A stretch of 64,000 bases of DNA from an uncultured Prevotella sp. GTDB lineage: Bacteria; Bacteroidota; Bacteroidia; Bacteroidales; Bacteroidaceae. Shown here one piece after another: positions 44,692 through 53,396 of this stretch. The position numbers were made by a program, and so were the translations under genes. The notes under the pieces were generated by a model that was not told the origin of the DNA, did no database searches, and worked only from the letters and a program-made list of their open reading frames with translations. Where the stretch lies: positions 1 to 64,000 of the forward strand of contig CAMBOI010000009.1 in the NCBI GenBank assembly GCA_945869265.1. The letters are read 5' to 3'. Within the stretch, counting starts at the first letter, position 1, and each line of letters opens with the position of its first letter.

Positions 44692-46536
44692 TTATTCTAC
44701 TGTTACCGACTTGGCGAGGTTACGTGGCTGATCGACGTTCTTGCCCTTGCATACCGCTATGTGATAGGCCAACATCTGTAGAGGTATCGTGGAGAGCAAC
44801 GGTTCGAGACACTCTATTGTCTCGGGCAACTCGATCACCTCGTCGGCAATACGGCTGATGGTGTCGTCGCCCTTGGTCACTATTGCTATCACCTTGCCTT
44901 GTCTTGCCTTCACCTCCTGGATATTGCTTAGCACTTTCTCGTACATAGCATTGTGAGTGGCTATCACCACCACAGGCATATCCGAGTCGATGAGGGCAAT
45001 AGGTCCGTGTTTCATCTCGGCGGCAGGATAACCCTCTGCGTGTATATAACTTATCTCCTTTAGTTTGAGAGCTCCTTCAAGCGCAACGGGATAACTATAT
45101 CCACGCCCGAGGAAGAGGAAGTCGCGTGCATAAGTAAACGAGCGGCTCATGTCGGCAATGCGGTTATTTAGCTTGAGCACCTCTTTCATCTTTGCCGGTA
45201 TCTCATGCAACTCTCTCACCACAGCCTTGTATTCATCTATGCTGATTGTACCTCGCTCGTTGGCAAGCGCGAGTGCAAGCATGGAAAGCACTGTCACCTG
45301 ACCGGTAAATGCCTTGGTAGAGGCAACACCAATCTCTGGTCCCACGTGGATGTAACTACCGGTGTCGGTGGCGCGTGGAATGCTCGAACCGATGGCATTG
45401 CATATTCCGTAGATAAAAGCTCCATGCTCCTTGGCCAACTTGACGGCGGCAAGCGTGTCGGCAGTCTCACCCGACTGGGATATGGCAATCACCACGTCGT
45501 CCTTGTTGATTACCGGATTGCGATAGCGGAACTCTGAGGCATACTCCACTTCCACCGGTATGCGGCACAAGCTCTCGATAATCTGTTTGCCAATGAGTCC
45601 TGCGTGCCATGATGTTCCGCAAGCCACTATAACAAACCTCTTGGCATTGAGCAGTTGTTTTTTATAATCAATGACTGCACTCAGCACCACGTTATCCACA
45701 TCCACGTTGACGCGTCCGCGCATACAGTTGGTGATACAATCCGGCTGCTCGAAAATCTCCTTAAGCATAAAGTGGGGATATCCGCCTTTCTCTATCTGTC
45801 CGAGATTGAGGTCAACGGTCTGTATCTCAGGATTGATCTTGCGATTATATATATTCACCACCTCAAGCTCTTCTCCACGTCGTATCACGGCGATATTACC
45901 GTCTTCAAGATACACCACCTTGTCGGTGTATTCTATCAGCGGACTGGCGTCGGAGCCAATGAAGAACTCGTCCTTGCCTATACCTACAACCAGTGGCGAC
46001 TGCTTGCGCGCAGCGATAATTTGGTCGGGGTCGTTGCGGTCGAGCAAGGCAATGGCGTATGCACCAATCACTTCATGCAGAGCCAACTGCACTGCAGTAA
46101 GAAGGTCGATGTTCTTCTGTGCGCGTATATACTCTATCAGCTGCACCAACACCTCGGTGTCGGTATCGCTGATGAACTTAACACCCTTGGCTACAAGCTT
46201 TGCCTTGAGATCGGAATAGTTCTCTATTATACCATTATGAATAATGGCGAGATTCTTCGACATGGAATAGTGGGGATGGGCATTGAGAGACGATGGTTCT
46301 CCGTGAGTGGCCCAACGGGTATGTGCTATACCTACATTGCCACTAACGTCTTTGTCTTCACAATAATCAACCAGATTATCCACCTTGCCTTTCGTCTTAT
46401 AAACATTAAGACCACCGTTTTCATTTATTAAAGCGACACCGGCACTGTCATATCCTCTATACTCAAGCCTTCGCAATCCTTTAATAAGAATTGGGAACGC
46501 ATCCTTCTTTCCTATATAACCTACTATTCCACACAT
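44692..46536 (-). CDS. glmS: Glucosamine-6-phosphate synthase GlmS
   Basis: 614-residue glutamine:fructose-6-phosphate aminotransferase, the entry to amino-sugar and cell-wall precursor synthesis. The nucleophile is Cys2 (MCGIVGYIGKKD) after Met removal. The amidotransferase domain has GIAHTRWATHGEPS near 75; two SIS isomerase domains follow (ACGTSWHAGLIGKQII near 305, then SQSGETADTLAAVKLAKEHG near 355, and FLFLGRGYSYPVALEGALKL near 475), with the C-terminal KSVTVE end. It is the first gene of the glmS-purF-carA-carB operon. I see no glmS ribozyme in the short leader. Confidence 0.98.
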   Translation of the reverse strand: MCGIVGYIGKKDAFPILIKGLRRLEYRGYDSAGVALINENGGLNVYKTKGKVDNLVDYCEDKDVSGNVGIAHTRWATHGEPSSLNAHPHYSMSKNLAIIHNGIIENYSDLKAKLVAKGVKFISDTDTEVLVQLIEYIRAQKNIDLLTAVQLALHEVIGAYAIALLDRNDPDQIIAARKQSPLVVGIGKDEFFIGSDASPLIEYTDKVVYLEDGNIAVIRRGEELEVVNIYNRKINPEIQTVDLNLGQIEKGGYPHFMLKEIFEQPDCITNCMRGRVNVDVDNVVLSAVIDYKKQLLNAKRFVIVACGTSWHAGLIGKQIIESLCRIPVEVEYASEFRYRNPVINKDDVVIAISQSGETADTLAAVKLAKEHGAFIYGICNAIGSSIPRATDTGSYIHVGPEIGVASTKAFTGQVTVLSMLALALANERGTISIDEYKAVVRELHEIPAKMKEVLKLNNRIADMSRSFTYARDFLFLGRGYSYPVALEGALKLKEISYIHAEGYPAAEMKHGPIALIDSDMPVVVIATHNAMYEKVLSNIQEVKARQGKVIAIVTKGDDTISRIADEVIELPETIECLEPLLSTIPLQMLAYHIAVCKGKNVDQPRNLAKSVTVE

Positions 46537-46566
46537 AAATTTTGTCTATAATGTTGTTTTTGCGTG

Positions 46567-46597
46567 CAAATTTACGGCTATTTTTCCATTTATACAA
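46567..46597 (-). promoter_or_regulatory. Promoter of the glmS operon
   Basis: Minus strand TTG (46595-46597), 20-nt spacer, TAAATTTG (46567-46574), 31 nt before the ATG. Confidence 0.65.
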
Positions 46598-46624
46598 GAA
46601 AATCGGAATAAAATAACAAAAAAG

Positions 46625-46656
46625 TTTGGGATTTAGATAAAAATGCATTAATTTTG
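46625..46656 (+). promoter_or_regulatory. Promoter of the LytS-type kinase operon
   Basis: TTTG (46625-46628), 20-nt spacer, TAATTTTG (46649-46656), 40 nt before the ATG; back to back with the glmS promoter. Confidence 0.75.
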
Positions 46657-46695
46657 CAGTAAAAAATAACAATTCTTACAATATATTACCACACA

Positions 46696-48735
46696 ATGAA
46701 GATCATTCATAATCTGATAACATATATAATTATTGCCTCAGCCATATTCATGGTTGCCTGCGGAGACAGCGAACGGAAATATGACCGAAGCAAGGAACAG
46801 GCTGCACGGTTGAGCATGCTCAACGACTCGATTGGGTATGCTAACAGTAACTTTCTGAAAGCATGCGACAGTATGATTGCCATTGCTCAAGACAGTCTCG
46901 ACTATTACGAACTCCTATTGGCTAAGGGAGAAGTTTACACTGTCATAAACCCTGTCGACTCAATGCTCTACTATGCCAACCTTACCCTTGCCTTCACTGA
47001 CAGATGTAAAGACAAGGGACAACGAATCAATGGTATTGCAAGCAAAGCCTACTCACTAAAAGCCACCTACTACCACCAACTCCGACAAAACAATGACTCG
47101 GCAATCGTCCTTTTCCAAAAGGCATATAAAACTGCCTTGCAAAGCGACCTAAAGGAATGTGCTGCCGACATGGCTGCCAACACGGGCGACGCATATATAT
47201 TCAAAGACGACCTACCCAAAGGGGCTGAGTGGTATCGTCGTGCCCTCTATCTTGCCGACTCTCTAAACATGCCAGAGAAATCCACCGCAAGCATTTATAT
47301 GGGATTAGGACGTATATATACCCAAATGCAGGACTATACCACCGCACGCAAATTCTACGAGGATGCCGAGAGAAGATATGACATCATGCAGCCAAACATG
47401 AGGATATACTTCCTTAACAACTACGGCAACTTGTACTACTACATGCACGACTACCCCAACGCCCTAAAGATGTTCCTGAGAATGAAGGCCGAAATAGAAC
47501 GCCAACAAGGTGCGGATGGAAACAATGCCAACGACATCAACCTATGCAGGATAAATCTTGCGGATGTATATCTCAACTTGGGCAATACCGACAGTGCACA
47601 GGTATTGGTGGAGAAATGCGAACCATTCTTCAGAAAATACAATATCGAGGCTGCCATCTTTTATATTAACACTATCAAAATTGGCATTTGCATCAATAAG
47701 AACAACCTAAATTGTGTGAGGAATATTATCGAGAGCGAGAATTTCAGTTATCCTATCGAGAACACGCTCAAGAGCATAAGGGCGAGATATATGAAACGTT
47801 ATTATCTGATGATAGGCAACTACGACAAGGCATTGGAGATAATCGAAAAAACACGCAGCGAGGAAGACTCACTGGCGCACAACAAGATGAACATGCGAGC
47901 CAACGAGATTATGCTCAGGTTTACTGCCGACACCCTGAAACTGCACCACCAAATCGCAATCAACAAGAAGAACGACGAGATGAAAGCCGCCCATCTCACC
48001 ATCGCTATCGTCATTCTTCTCATGGTGATACTGCTTCTTGGGGCTTTATACCTTATTATATATATACGCAAAAGAAGGTTGCAGGAACAACTCAACGTGG
48101 TTAACCTGAGACTTGAGAATGCCAGACAACGCATATCGCCACACTTTGTCTTCAACGTGCTCAACCAGCAGATAGGACAATCTCATGAGAATGACAACAC
48201 TCTCATTGAGATGTCTAATCTCATACGCTCAAACCTCGAACTTATGAGCAAATCATATATCTCGCTGACCGAGGAGATGGAATTTGTGGACAACTATGTG
48301 TCAATACAGCAGAAACTCATGGGCAACTCCGTACATTACACTAAGGACATCAGGTGTGATATAAACAATGTGTTGATACCTGCCATGATTGTGCAGATAC
48401 TTGTAGAGAATAGTTTTAAGCACGGACTGAAAGCGGTGGAGGGCGAAAAAATGCTCACCATAACCATATGTCAGGAGAATATGATCACTTACATCACTGT
48501 AGAAGACAACGGTCCTGGCTTTGACTGCCGTCGTCAAAGCATTTCATCTACATCAACAGGACTGAAGGTGGTGAGACAGATTATCTCGCTGACCAATAGC
48601 AACAACAAGGCAAAGATGAGGTTCGGCATTGCCAACATCACATCATCCGAAGGCACCATCACCGGTTGCAAAGCCACGCTTACCATACCCAACAACATCA
48701 AATACATAAACAACAAAACAATTACATCCAAATGA
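46696..48735 (+). CDS. LytS/YehU-type sensor histidine kinase with TPR sensor
   Basis: 679 residues. The N-terminus has a lipoprotein signal (lipobox near FMVAC, Cys about 22). The extracytoplasmic sensor (about 30-425) is made of TPR-like pairs (IYMGLGRIYTQMQDYTTARK, YFLNNYGNLYYYMHDYPNAL). A transmembrane helix (about 434-456) is followed by a His_kinase domain with the phospho-His in ISPHFVFNVLNQQIGQ near 482, and an ATPase domain with N box VENSFKHGLK near 575 and G box VEDNGPGFD near 605. It should phosphorylate the LytTR regulator encoded next (4-nt overlap). The signal is unknown. Confidence 0.93.
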   Translation: MKIIHNLITYIIIASAIFMVACGDSERKYDRSKEQAARLSMLNDSIGYANSNFLKACDSMIAIAQDSLDYYELLLAKGEVYTVINPVDSMLYYANLTLAFTDRCKDKGQRINGIASKAYSLKATYYHQLRQNNDSAIVLFQKAYKTALQSDLKECAADMAANTGDAYIFKDDLPKGAEWYRRALYLADSLNMPEKSTASIYMGLGRIYTQMQDYTTARKFYEDAERRYDIMQPNMRIYFLNNYGNLYYYMHDYPNALKMFLRMKAEIERQQGADGNNANDINLCRINLADVYLNLGNTDSAQVLVEKCEPFFRKYNIEAAIFYINTIKIGICINKNNLNCVRNIIESENFSYPIENTLKSIRARYMKRYYLMIGNYDKALEIIEKTRSEEDSLAHNKMNMRANEIMLRFTADTLKLHHQIAINKKNDEMKAAHLTIAIVILLMVILLLGALYLIIYIRKRRLQEQLNVVNLRLENARQRISPHFVFNVLNQQIGQSHENDNTLIEMSNLIRSNLELMSKSYISLTEEMEFVDNYVSIQQKLMGNSVHYTKDIRCDINNVLIPAMIVQILVENSFKHGLKAVEGEKMLTITICQENMITYITVEDNGPGFDCRRQSISSTSTGLKVVRQIISLTNSNNKAKMRFGIANITSSEGTITGCKATLTIPNNIKYINNKTITSK

Positions 48736-49481
48736 GAACTATCATCATTGACGACGACAAGGCCTCGGTGGATACACTGACCAAGAAACTGAAGAAATTC
48801 AGGGATATTGAATTGTGCGGTTCAACCAACACGTGCAGCGGAGGCGTCCACCTTGCCGCCGACACTAATCCGGAGGTAATATTCCTCGACGTGGAGTTGC
48901 CCGATCTCTCGGGACTTGAATTTCTGATGCAACTCGACAAAGTGGTAAGAGGATGGTGCCAGGTAGTTATGTACACCGGACATCCGGGATTCATGCTTCC
49001 CGCATTCCGCCTCAATGCTTTCGACTACCTTATGAAACCGGTTGACGACAGGGAACTAAAGAGCGTTATTACCCGACTTCGCGAAAAGAGAGACAAAGAA
49101 GAGTCGCCACTGAATATGGCGGCGAAAAGCAGCATGCATAAAGACAAGTTGTTGCTATACACATCGACATCCGACTTCCGACTTGTTCACATACAAAATA
49201 TCTGTACTTTCCAATACAACCACGACATAAGGCAATGGGAAGTAATTATCGCCGGAATGCCCGAACCACTACGAATGAAGCGCAACACCAAGTGTGACGC
49301 AATACTCGACATTGACGACAGATTTGTGCAGGTAAGCCAGAAATTCATCATAAACATAGACTACCTGGTGGAAGTGTCTGATAACACATGCTTGTTCTAT
49401 CCTCCTTTCGAAAAGATAAAACACGTCAAGGTGGGAAGACTATACAGGAAGAAACTTACAGAGAAGTTTAACGCCATATAG
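48732..49481 (+). CDS. LytTR-family response regulator
   Basis: 249 residues from ATG 48732, which overlaps the kinase stop (ATGA); a longer in-frame start at 48666 lies inside the kinase gene and is not needed. The receiver domain starts MRTIIIDDDKASVDTL, with the phospho-acceptor Asp in EVIFLDVELPDLSG near 55 and the switch Lys in YLMKPVDDRE near 103. The LytTR DNA-binding domain is at about 145-245 (FQYNHDIRQWEVIIAG, VQVSQKFIINIDYLVEV). It completes the two-component pair. Targets are unknown. It ends 4 nt from the convergent Crp-type gene. Confidence 0.94.
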   Translation: MRTIIIDDDKASVDTLTKKLKKFRDIELCGSTNTCSGGVHLAADTNPEVIFLDVELPDLSGLEFLMQLDKVVRGWCQVVMYTGHPGFMLPAFRLNAFDYLMKPVDDRELKSVITRLREKRDKEESPLNMAAKSSMHKDKLLLYTSTSDFRLVHIQNICTFQYNHDIRQWEVIIAGMPEPLRMKRNTKCDAILDIDDRFVQVSQKFIINIDYLVEVSDNTCLFYPPFEKIKHVKVGRLYRKKLTEKFNAI

Positions 49482-49485
49482 CGTT

Positions 49486-50085
49486 TCACTTCTCAGTAAG
49501 AGATGCCGTGCGCACACGCGAAAGAGTCTCGGGAGTCATCTGCAACAGACTTGCGATATACACAAGCGGAGCCCTGAGCACCAGTTGCGGCTGCGCCTTG
49601 ACCAGTCGGCCGTATCTGTCCTGTGCCGATGCAAACCTCAGCATGTCGGCCTTAATCTGACTCTGTATCAATGACTCCTCAAGTATCTTTCGATATAATA
49701 TCTGAATATTTACGCTTCGCATGGCTATCTGCTCAAGGGCAATTTTGGGCAAGGCAAATACCACTGTATTCTCAAGAGCCATAATCTGCAGACTCGTGGG
49801 TGCCTCGTTAAACAGGCTCTCTATGCACATCACTATGCTATTCTCAGTGCCCATGTGCTCGGTCACCTCCTTACCATTCTTGAAGTAGAACTGGCGCAAC
49901 ATACCCTTGACAATCCACAAGAAGTTAGTGCACACCTCGCCTTCAGCCAAGACCACCTCATTCTTGGCATATTTCATTGGAACCAAAATGCTCTCAAGCA
50001 TATCCAGTTCATCGTGAGACATCGTACTGTATCTGCGGGCAAGTTCTCTCGCCACATCTCGTTTTGTTATACCTAATGTTGCCAT
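49486..50085 (-). CDS. Crp/Fnr-family transcription regulator
   Basis: 199 residues: a cyclic-nucleotide-binding-like beta barrel (about 30-145, with VVLAEGEVCTNFLWIVKGML near 40 and the KEVTEHMGTENSIV loop) and a winged helix at the C-terminus (APLVYIASLLQMTPETLSRVRTA near 172-194). The phosphate-binding Arg of true cAMP sites is not evident, so the ligand is unknown. It follows lepA by 20 nt on the same strand and may be co-transcribed with it. Confidence 0.88.
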   Translation of the reverse strand: MATLGITKRDVARELARRYSTMSHDELDMLESILVPMKYAKNEVVLAEGEVCTNFLWIVKGMLRQFYFKNGKEVTEHMGTENSIVMCIESLFNEAPTSLQIMALENTVVFALPKIALEQIAMRSVNIQILYRKILEESLIQSQIKADMLRFASAQDRYGRLVKAQPQLVLRAPLVYIASLLQMTPETLSRVRTASLTEK

Positions 50086-50105
50086 CGCATGTTATATTAT
50101 AAGGT

Positions 50106-51887
50106 TTAATCAAGTTTTAGCACTGCAAGGAATGCCTTCTGAGGCACCTCTACATTACCTATCTGTTTCATTCGCTTCTTTCCCTTCTTCTGCTTCTCAA
50201 GCAGTTTGCGCTTACGGCTCACGTCGCCACCGTAACATTTTGCGGTCACATCCTTTCTCACACATTTGATTGTCTCCCTTGCCACAATCTTGGCACCAAT
50301 GGCAGCCTGTATGGCAATGTCAAACTGCTGACGCGGAATCAGCTCCTTGAGTTTCTCGCACATCCTGCGTCCGAATGTCACAGCGTTGTCCTGATGTGTG
50401 AGCGTGGATAGCGCATCCACGGGTTCGCCGTTGAGCAGTATGTCAAGCTTTGCCAATTTCGACGGACGAAAGCAGTCGATATGATAATCAAATGAGGCAT
50501 AACCCTTGGATATGCTCTTGAGCTTGTCGTAGAAGTCGATGACTATCTCTCCAAGTGGCAGCATGAAATGCAGTTCCACACGATTGCCACTCACATACTG
50601 CTGGTCGATGAGTTCGCCACGCTTGTCGAGACACAAGGTCATGATCGGACCGATGTAGTCGGCAGCGGTGATTATCGAGGCCCTGATATAAGGCTCCTCA
50701 ATATGGTCGATCATCGTCTGGTCGGGCAGTCCCGATGGATTGTGCACCTCTTTTGCCCCACCCTGTTTGTCGTAACACATATACGACACGTTGGGCACTG
50801 TGGTGATGACATCCATATTAAACTCGCGGTCGAGTCGCTCCTGCACAATCTCCATGTGCAACAGTCCGAGGAATCCGCATCTGAATCCGAATCCCAATGC
50901 TATCGACGACTCTGGTTGGAATGTCAGCGACGCGTCGTTGAGTCGTAGTTTCTCAAGCGATGCCCTGAGGTTCTCGTATTCCGAGGGGTCGATAGGATAC
51001 ACACCTGCAAACACCATCGGCTTCACCTCCTGGAATCCCTCGATAGCCTTGTCGCACGGACGTGCCACATGAGTGATGGTATCGCCCACCTTCACCTCCT
51101 TCGAGTCCTTGATGCCGCTTATGATATATCCCACGTCTCCCGTTGAGAGTTGCTTGTGTGGTATCATGTCCATCTTGAGCACTCCTATCTCGTCGGCCAC
51201 GTATTCCATTCCAGTGTTGAAGAACTTCACCTTGTCACCCTGACGTATGGTTCCGTTCTCTATCTTGAAATAGGCGATAATGCCGCGGAACGAGTTGAAC
51301 ACCGAGTCGAAGATGAGTGCCTGCAGCGGTGCGTCATTGTTTCCCTGGGGATGCGGTATGCGGTCAACCACGGCGTTGAGTATCTCCTCCACGCCCTCGC
51401 CAGTCTTACCGCTGGCACGTATTATGTCGCTTGGTTCGCACCCAATCAGATCCACAATCTCGTCTTCCACCTCGTCTGGCATTGCGCTCGGCATGTCAAT
51501 CTTGTTTATCACCGGGATTATCTCAAGATTATGGTCAATGGCCATATACAGGTTGGATATGGTCTGAGCCTGCACACCCTGTGTGGCATCCACGATGAGC
51601 AACGCTCCCTCGCATGCCGCAATACTTCTTGAGACCTCGTACGAGAAATCGACGTGTCCCGGGGTGTCTATAAGGTTTAATATGTATTTCTCGCCGTTGC
51701 GCGAGTATTCCATCTGTATTGCATGACTCTTGATCGTAATACCTCTTTCTTTCTCAAGGTCCATGTCGTCGAGCATCTGCCCCTCGGTCACCTTAATGGT
51801 ATTTGTATATTCCAAAAGTCGGTCGGCAAGGGTTGACTTGCCATGGTCTATATGTGCTATTATGCAGAAATTTCTTGTCTTCTCCAT
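50106..51887 (-). CDS. lepA: Elongation factor 4 (LepA)
   Basis: 593-residue translational GTPase that acts on the ribosome in initiation and stalled elongation. G motifs are G1 [16 protein letters not shown] near 10, G2 ERGITIK near 48, G3 DTPGHVDF near 76 and G4 NKID near 130. Domains II to V follow, and the LepA-specific C-terminal domain is recognised by [20 protein letters not shown] near 540 and [20 protein letters not shown] at the end. The length is normal. It has its own promoter at 51911-51942. Confidence 0.98.
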   Translation of the reverse strand: MEKTRNFCIIAHIDHGKSTLADRLLEYTNTIKVTEGQMLDDMDLEKERGITIKSHAIQMEYSRNGEKYILNLIDTPGHVDFSYEVSRSIAACEGALLIVDATQGVQAQTISNLYMAIDHNLEIIPVINKIDMPSAMPDEVEDEIVDLIGCEPSDIIRASGKTGEGVEEILNAVVDRIPHPQGNNDAPLQALIFDSVFNSFRGIIAYFKIENGTIRQGDKVKFFNTGMEYVADEIGVLKMDMIPHKQLSTGDVGYIISGIKDSKEVKVGDTITHVARPCDKAIEGFQEVKPMVFAGVYPIDPSEYENLRASLEKLRLNDASLTFQPESSIALGFGFRCGFLGLLHMEIVQERLDREFNMDVITTVPNVSYMCYDKQGGAKEVHNPSGLPDQTMIDHIEEPYIRASIITAADYIGPIMTLCLDKRGELIDQQYVSGNRVELHFMLPLGEIVIDFYDKLKSISKGYASFDYHIDCFRPSKLAKLDILLNGEPVDALSTLTHQDNAVTFGRRMCEKLKELIPRQQFDIAIQAAIGAKIVARETIKCVRKDVTAKCYGGDVSRKRKLLEKQKKGKKRMKQIGNVEVPQKAFLAVLKLD

Positions 51888-51910
51888 TGATATATCTCAA
51901 TTTTAAGTTG

Positions 51911-51942
51911 CAAATGTACGCAAAAAGTACGAGATAAACAAA
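51911..51942 (-). promoter_or_regulatory. Promoter of lepA
   Basis: Minus strand TTTG (51939-51942), 20-nt spacer, TACATTTG (51911-51918), 24 nt before the ATG. Confidence 0.75.
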
Positions 51943-51991
51943 TATTTTACCTAAAAATTGATATAAAACAAGGATATTTTGGAGAAAATTA

Positions 51992-52020
51992 TTGATTTAG
52001 GACAATTTTTTGTAACTTTG
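51992..52020 (+). promoter_or_regulatory. Promoter of the small lipoprotein gene
   Basis: TTG (51992-51994), 18-nt spacer, TAACTTTG (52013-52020), 32 nt before the ATG. The -7 box is perfect, the -33 element weaker. Confidence 0.6.
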
Positions 52021-52051
52021 CAGCCGAAATTGTACTAATTTATAGAAAAAT

Positions 52052-52447
52052 ATGAAAATGAAAAAGTTATTTTGTTTAGCTATGATGGCTGCCCTGATGT
52101 GCATCTCGTGCCAAGAGTCACTGGAGGATAAATGTGCTAAGGAGGCGGCAGAATTCACAAGCAAGAAATGCCCAAGTAAGATTGACGAGAATACCGAGAT
52201 CGACAGTATGACATTCGACAAGTCAACCCACACCCTCGCCTATTGGTATAAACTCACGGGCAAGGCCGATAATCCCATAATATTCGAGCGCGTCAACTTG
52301 CGCAAGAGCCTTGTCGAGCAAATAAAGAACAGCACATCGCTGCAGGCCTACAAGGATGCTGGCTACAAATTCAGATATGTGTATAGGTCGCAGAAGGAAA
52401 ACAAGATTTATTTCGATGCCACCATCGCCAGGAAAGACTATAAATAA
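52052..52447 (+). CDS. Small lipoprotein of unknown function
   Basis: 131 residues. A lipoprotein signal peptide (KKLFCLAMMAALMCISC, lipobox ending at Cys20 or so) is followed by a soluble alpha/beta-looking domain of about 110 residues: ESLEDKCAKEAAEFTSKKCP, then LAYWYKLTGKAD, NLRKSLVEQIKNS and FRYVYRSQKENKIYFDATI. There are three Cys in the mature part besides the lipid-bearing one or nearby, so a disulfide is possible. I do not recognise the family. It has its own promoter and converges on yebC across a large repeat hairpin. Confidence 0.8.
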   Translation: MKMKKLFCLAMMAALMCISCQESLEDKCAKEAAEFTSKKCPSKIDENTEIDSMTFDKSTHTLAYWYKLTGKADNPIIFERVNLRKSLVEQIKNSTSLQAYKDAGYKFRYVYRSQKENKIYFDATIARKDYK

Positions 52448-52448
52448 A

Positions 52449-52546
52449 ATTAGGAATGAGGAATTAGGAATTAGGAATTAGGAATTAGGAATTAGGAATG
52501 TCCATGCGCAGCCAATTCCTAATTCCTAATTCCTAATTCCTAATTA
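52449..52546. repeat. Inverted pair of heptamer arrays
   Basis: TTAGGAA-type copies fill 52449-52499 and the reverse complement fills 52514-52546. The two arrays can pair perfectly over about 31 bp around a 14-nt loop. They lie between convergent genes and may act as a bidirectional transcript end. Confidence 0.92.
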
Positions 52547-52556
52547 ACAAACCCGA

Positions 52557-53300
52557 TTACTCTTCCGCCGGCTTCATGTTGGTATAAACGGTCTGCACGT
52601 CGTCAAACTCCTCGAGTTTCTCCACCATCTTGTTGATAGTGGCGCGTGCCTCGTCATCCACATCCTTGAGGTCGTTGGGGATATAGGTGAACTCACCACC
52701 CACATCCTCATAGCCGTCAGCCTCGAGCTTCTTCTGAATCTCGTTGTAGCTTGTAGGCTCACCGTAGATGGTGATTGTGGTCTCGTCCTTGTCCTCGTCG
52801 TATTCCTCGTCATACTCCTCCTCTACTCCGAAGTCGATCATCTCGAGGATGAAGTCGTCCATATCGACGTCGGCCTTCTTCTTGAAGGTGAACACACACT
52901 TGTGGTCGAAGAGGAACGACAGCGAACCAGTTGTTCCCATGTTTCCGCTAAACTTGTTGAACACACTGCGCACGTCTGCTACGGTGCGGGTGGTGTTGTC
53001 GGTGAGTGTATCCACAAACACTGCCACTCCGTGAGGTCCGTATCCCTCGTATGTGACGCTCTTATATTCACTCTGGTCCTTACCCATAGCGTTCTTGATG
53101 GCACGCTCGATGTTGTCCTTCGGCATGTTCTCACGCTTGCACACTGCTATGATCGAACGCAGTGAGGGATTGTTCTCGGGCTCTGGTCCACCCTGCTTCA
53201 CGGCAATGGCAATCTGCTTGCCCAGTCGTGTAAATGTCTTGGCCATATGGCCCCATCTCTTCAGCTTTGCAGCCTTACGATATTCAAATGCTCTTCCCAT
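52557..53300 (-). CDS. YebC/PmpR-family protein
   Basis: 247 residues, cytoplasmic. Start motif GRAFEYRKAAKLKRWGHMAK, then KRENMPKDNIERAIKNAMGK near 54, the YEGYGPHGVAVFVDTLTDN core near 80 and GSLSFLFDHKC near 125. The acidic loop EEEYDEEYDEDKDE near 155 is characteristic of the Bacteroidota form. The family was long viewed as DNA-binding regulators and more recently linked to resolving stalled ribosomes. It lies downstream of pheT across a heptamer array, on the same strand. Confidence 0.92.
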   Translation of the reverse strand: MGRAFEYRKAAKLKRWGHMAKTFTRLGKQIAIAVKQGGPEPENNPSLRSIIAVCKRENMPKDNIERAIKNAMGKDQSEYKSVTYEGYGPHGVAVFVDTLTDNTTRTVADVRSVFNKFSGNMGTTGSLSFLFDHKCVFTFKKKADVDMDDFILEMIDFGVEEEYDEEYDEDKDETTITIYGEPTSYNEIQKKLEADGYEDVGGEFTYIPNDLKDVDDEARATINKMVEKLEEFDDVQTVYTNMKPAEE

Positions 53301-53312
53301 TTTATCTTATTT

Positions 53313-53396
53313 TTAATTTTCAATTTTCAACTTTCAACTTTCAACCTTCAATTTTCAACTTTCAACTTTCAACTTTCAACCTTCAATTTTCAACTT
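53313..53396 (-). repeat. 7-bp tandem repeat (TTGAAAG type) between pheT and yebC
   Basis: About eleven copies of AAGTTGA/AAATTGA on the minus strand, filling almost the whole gap and starting 1-3 nt after the pheT stop. A second heptamer family distinct from TTAGGAA; shorter stretches occur at 4205-4222, 11360-11378 and 26475-26510. Confidence 0.9.

Noticed and set aside
46537..46566. glmS ribozyme or other riboswitch upstream of glmS
   Set aside because: The leader between the -7 box and the ATG is only about 30 nt, too short for the glmS ribozyme fold.
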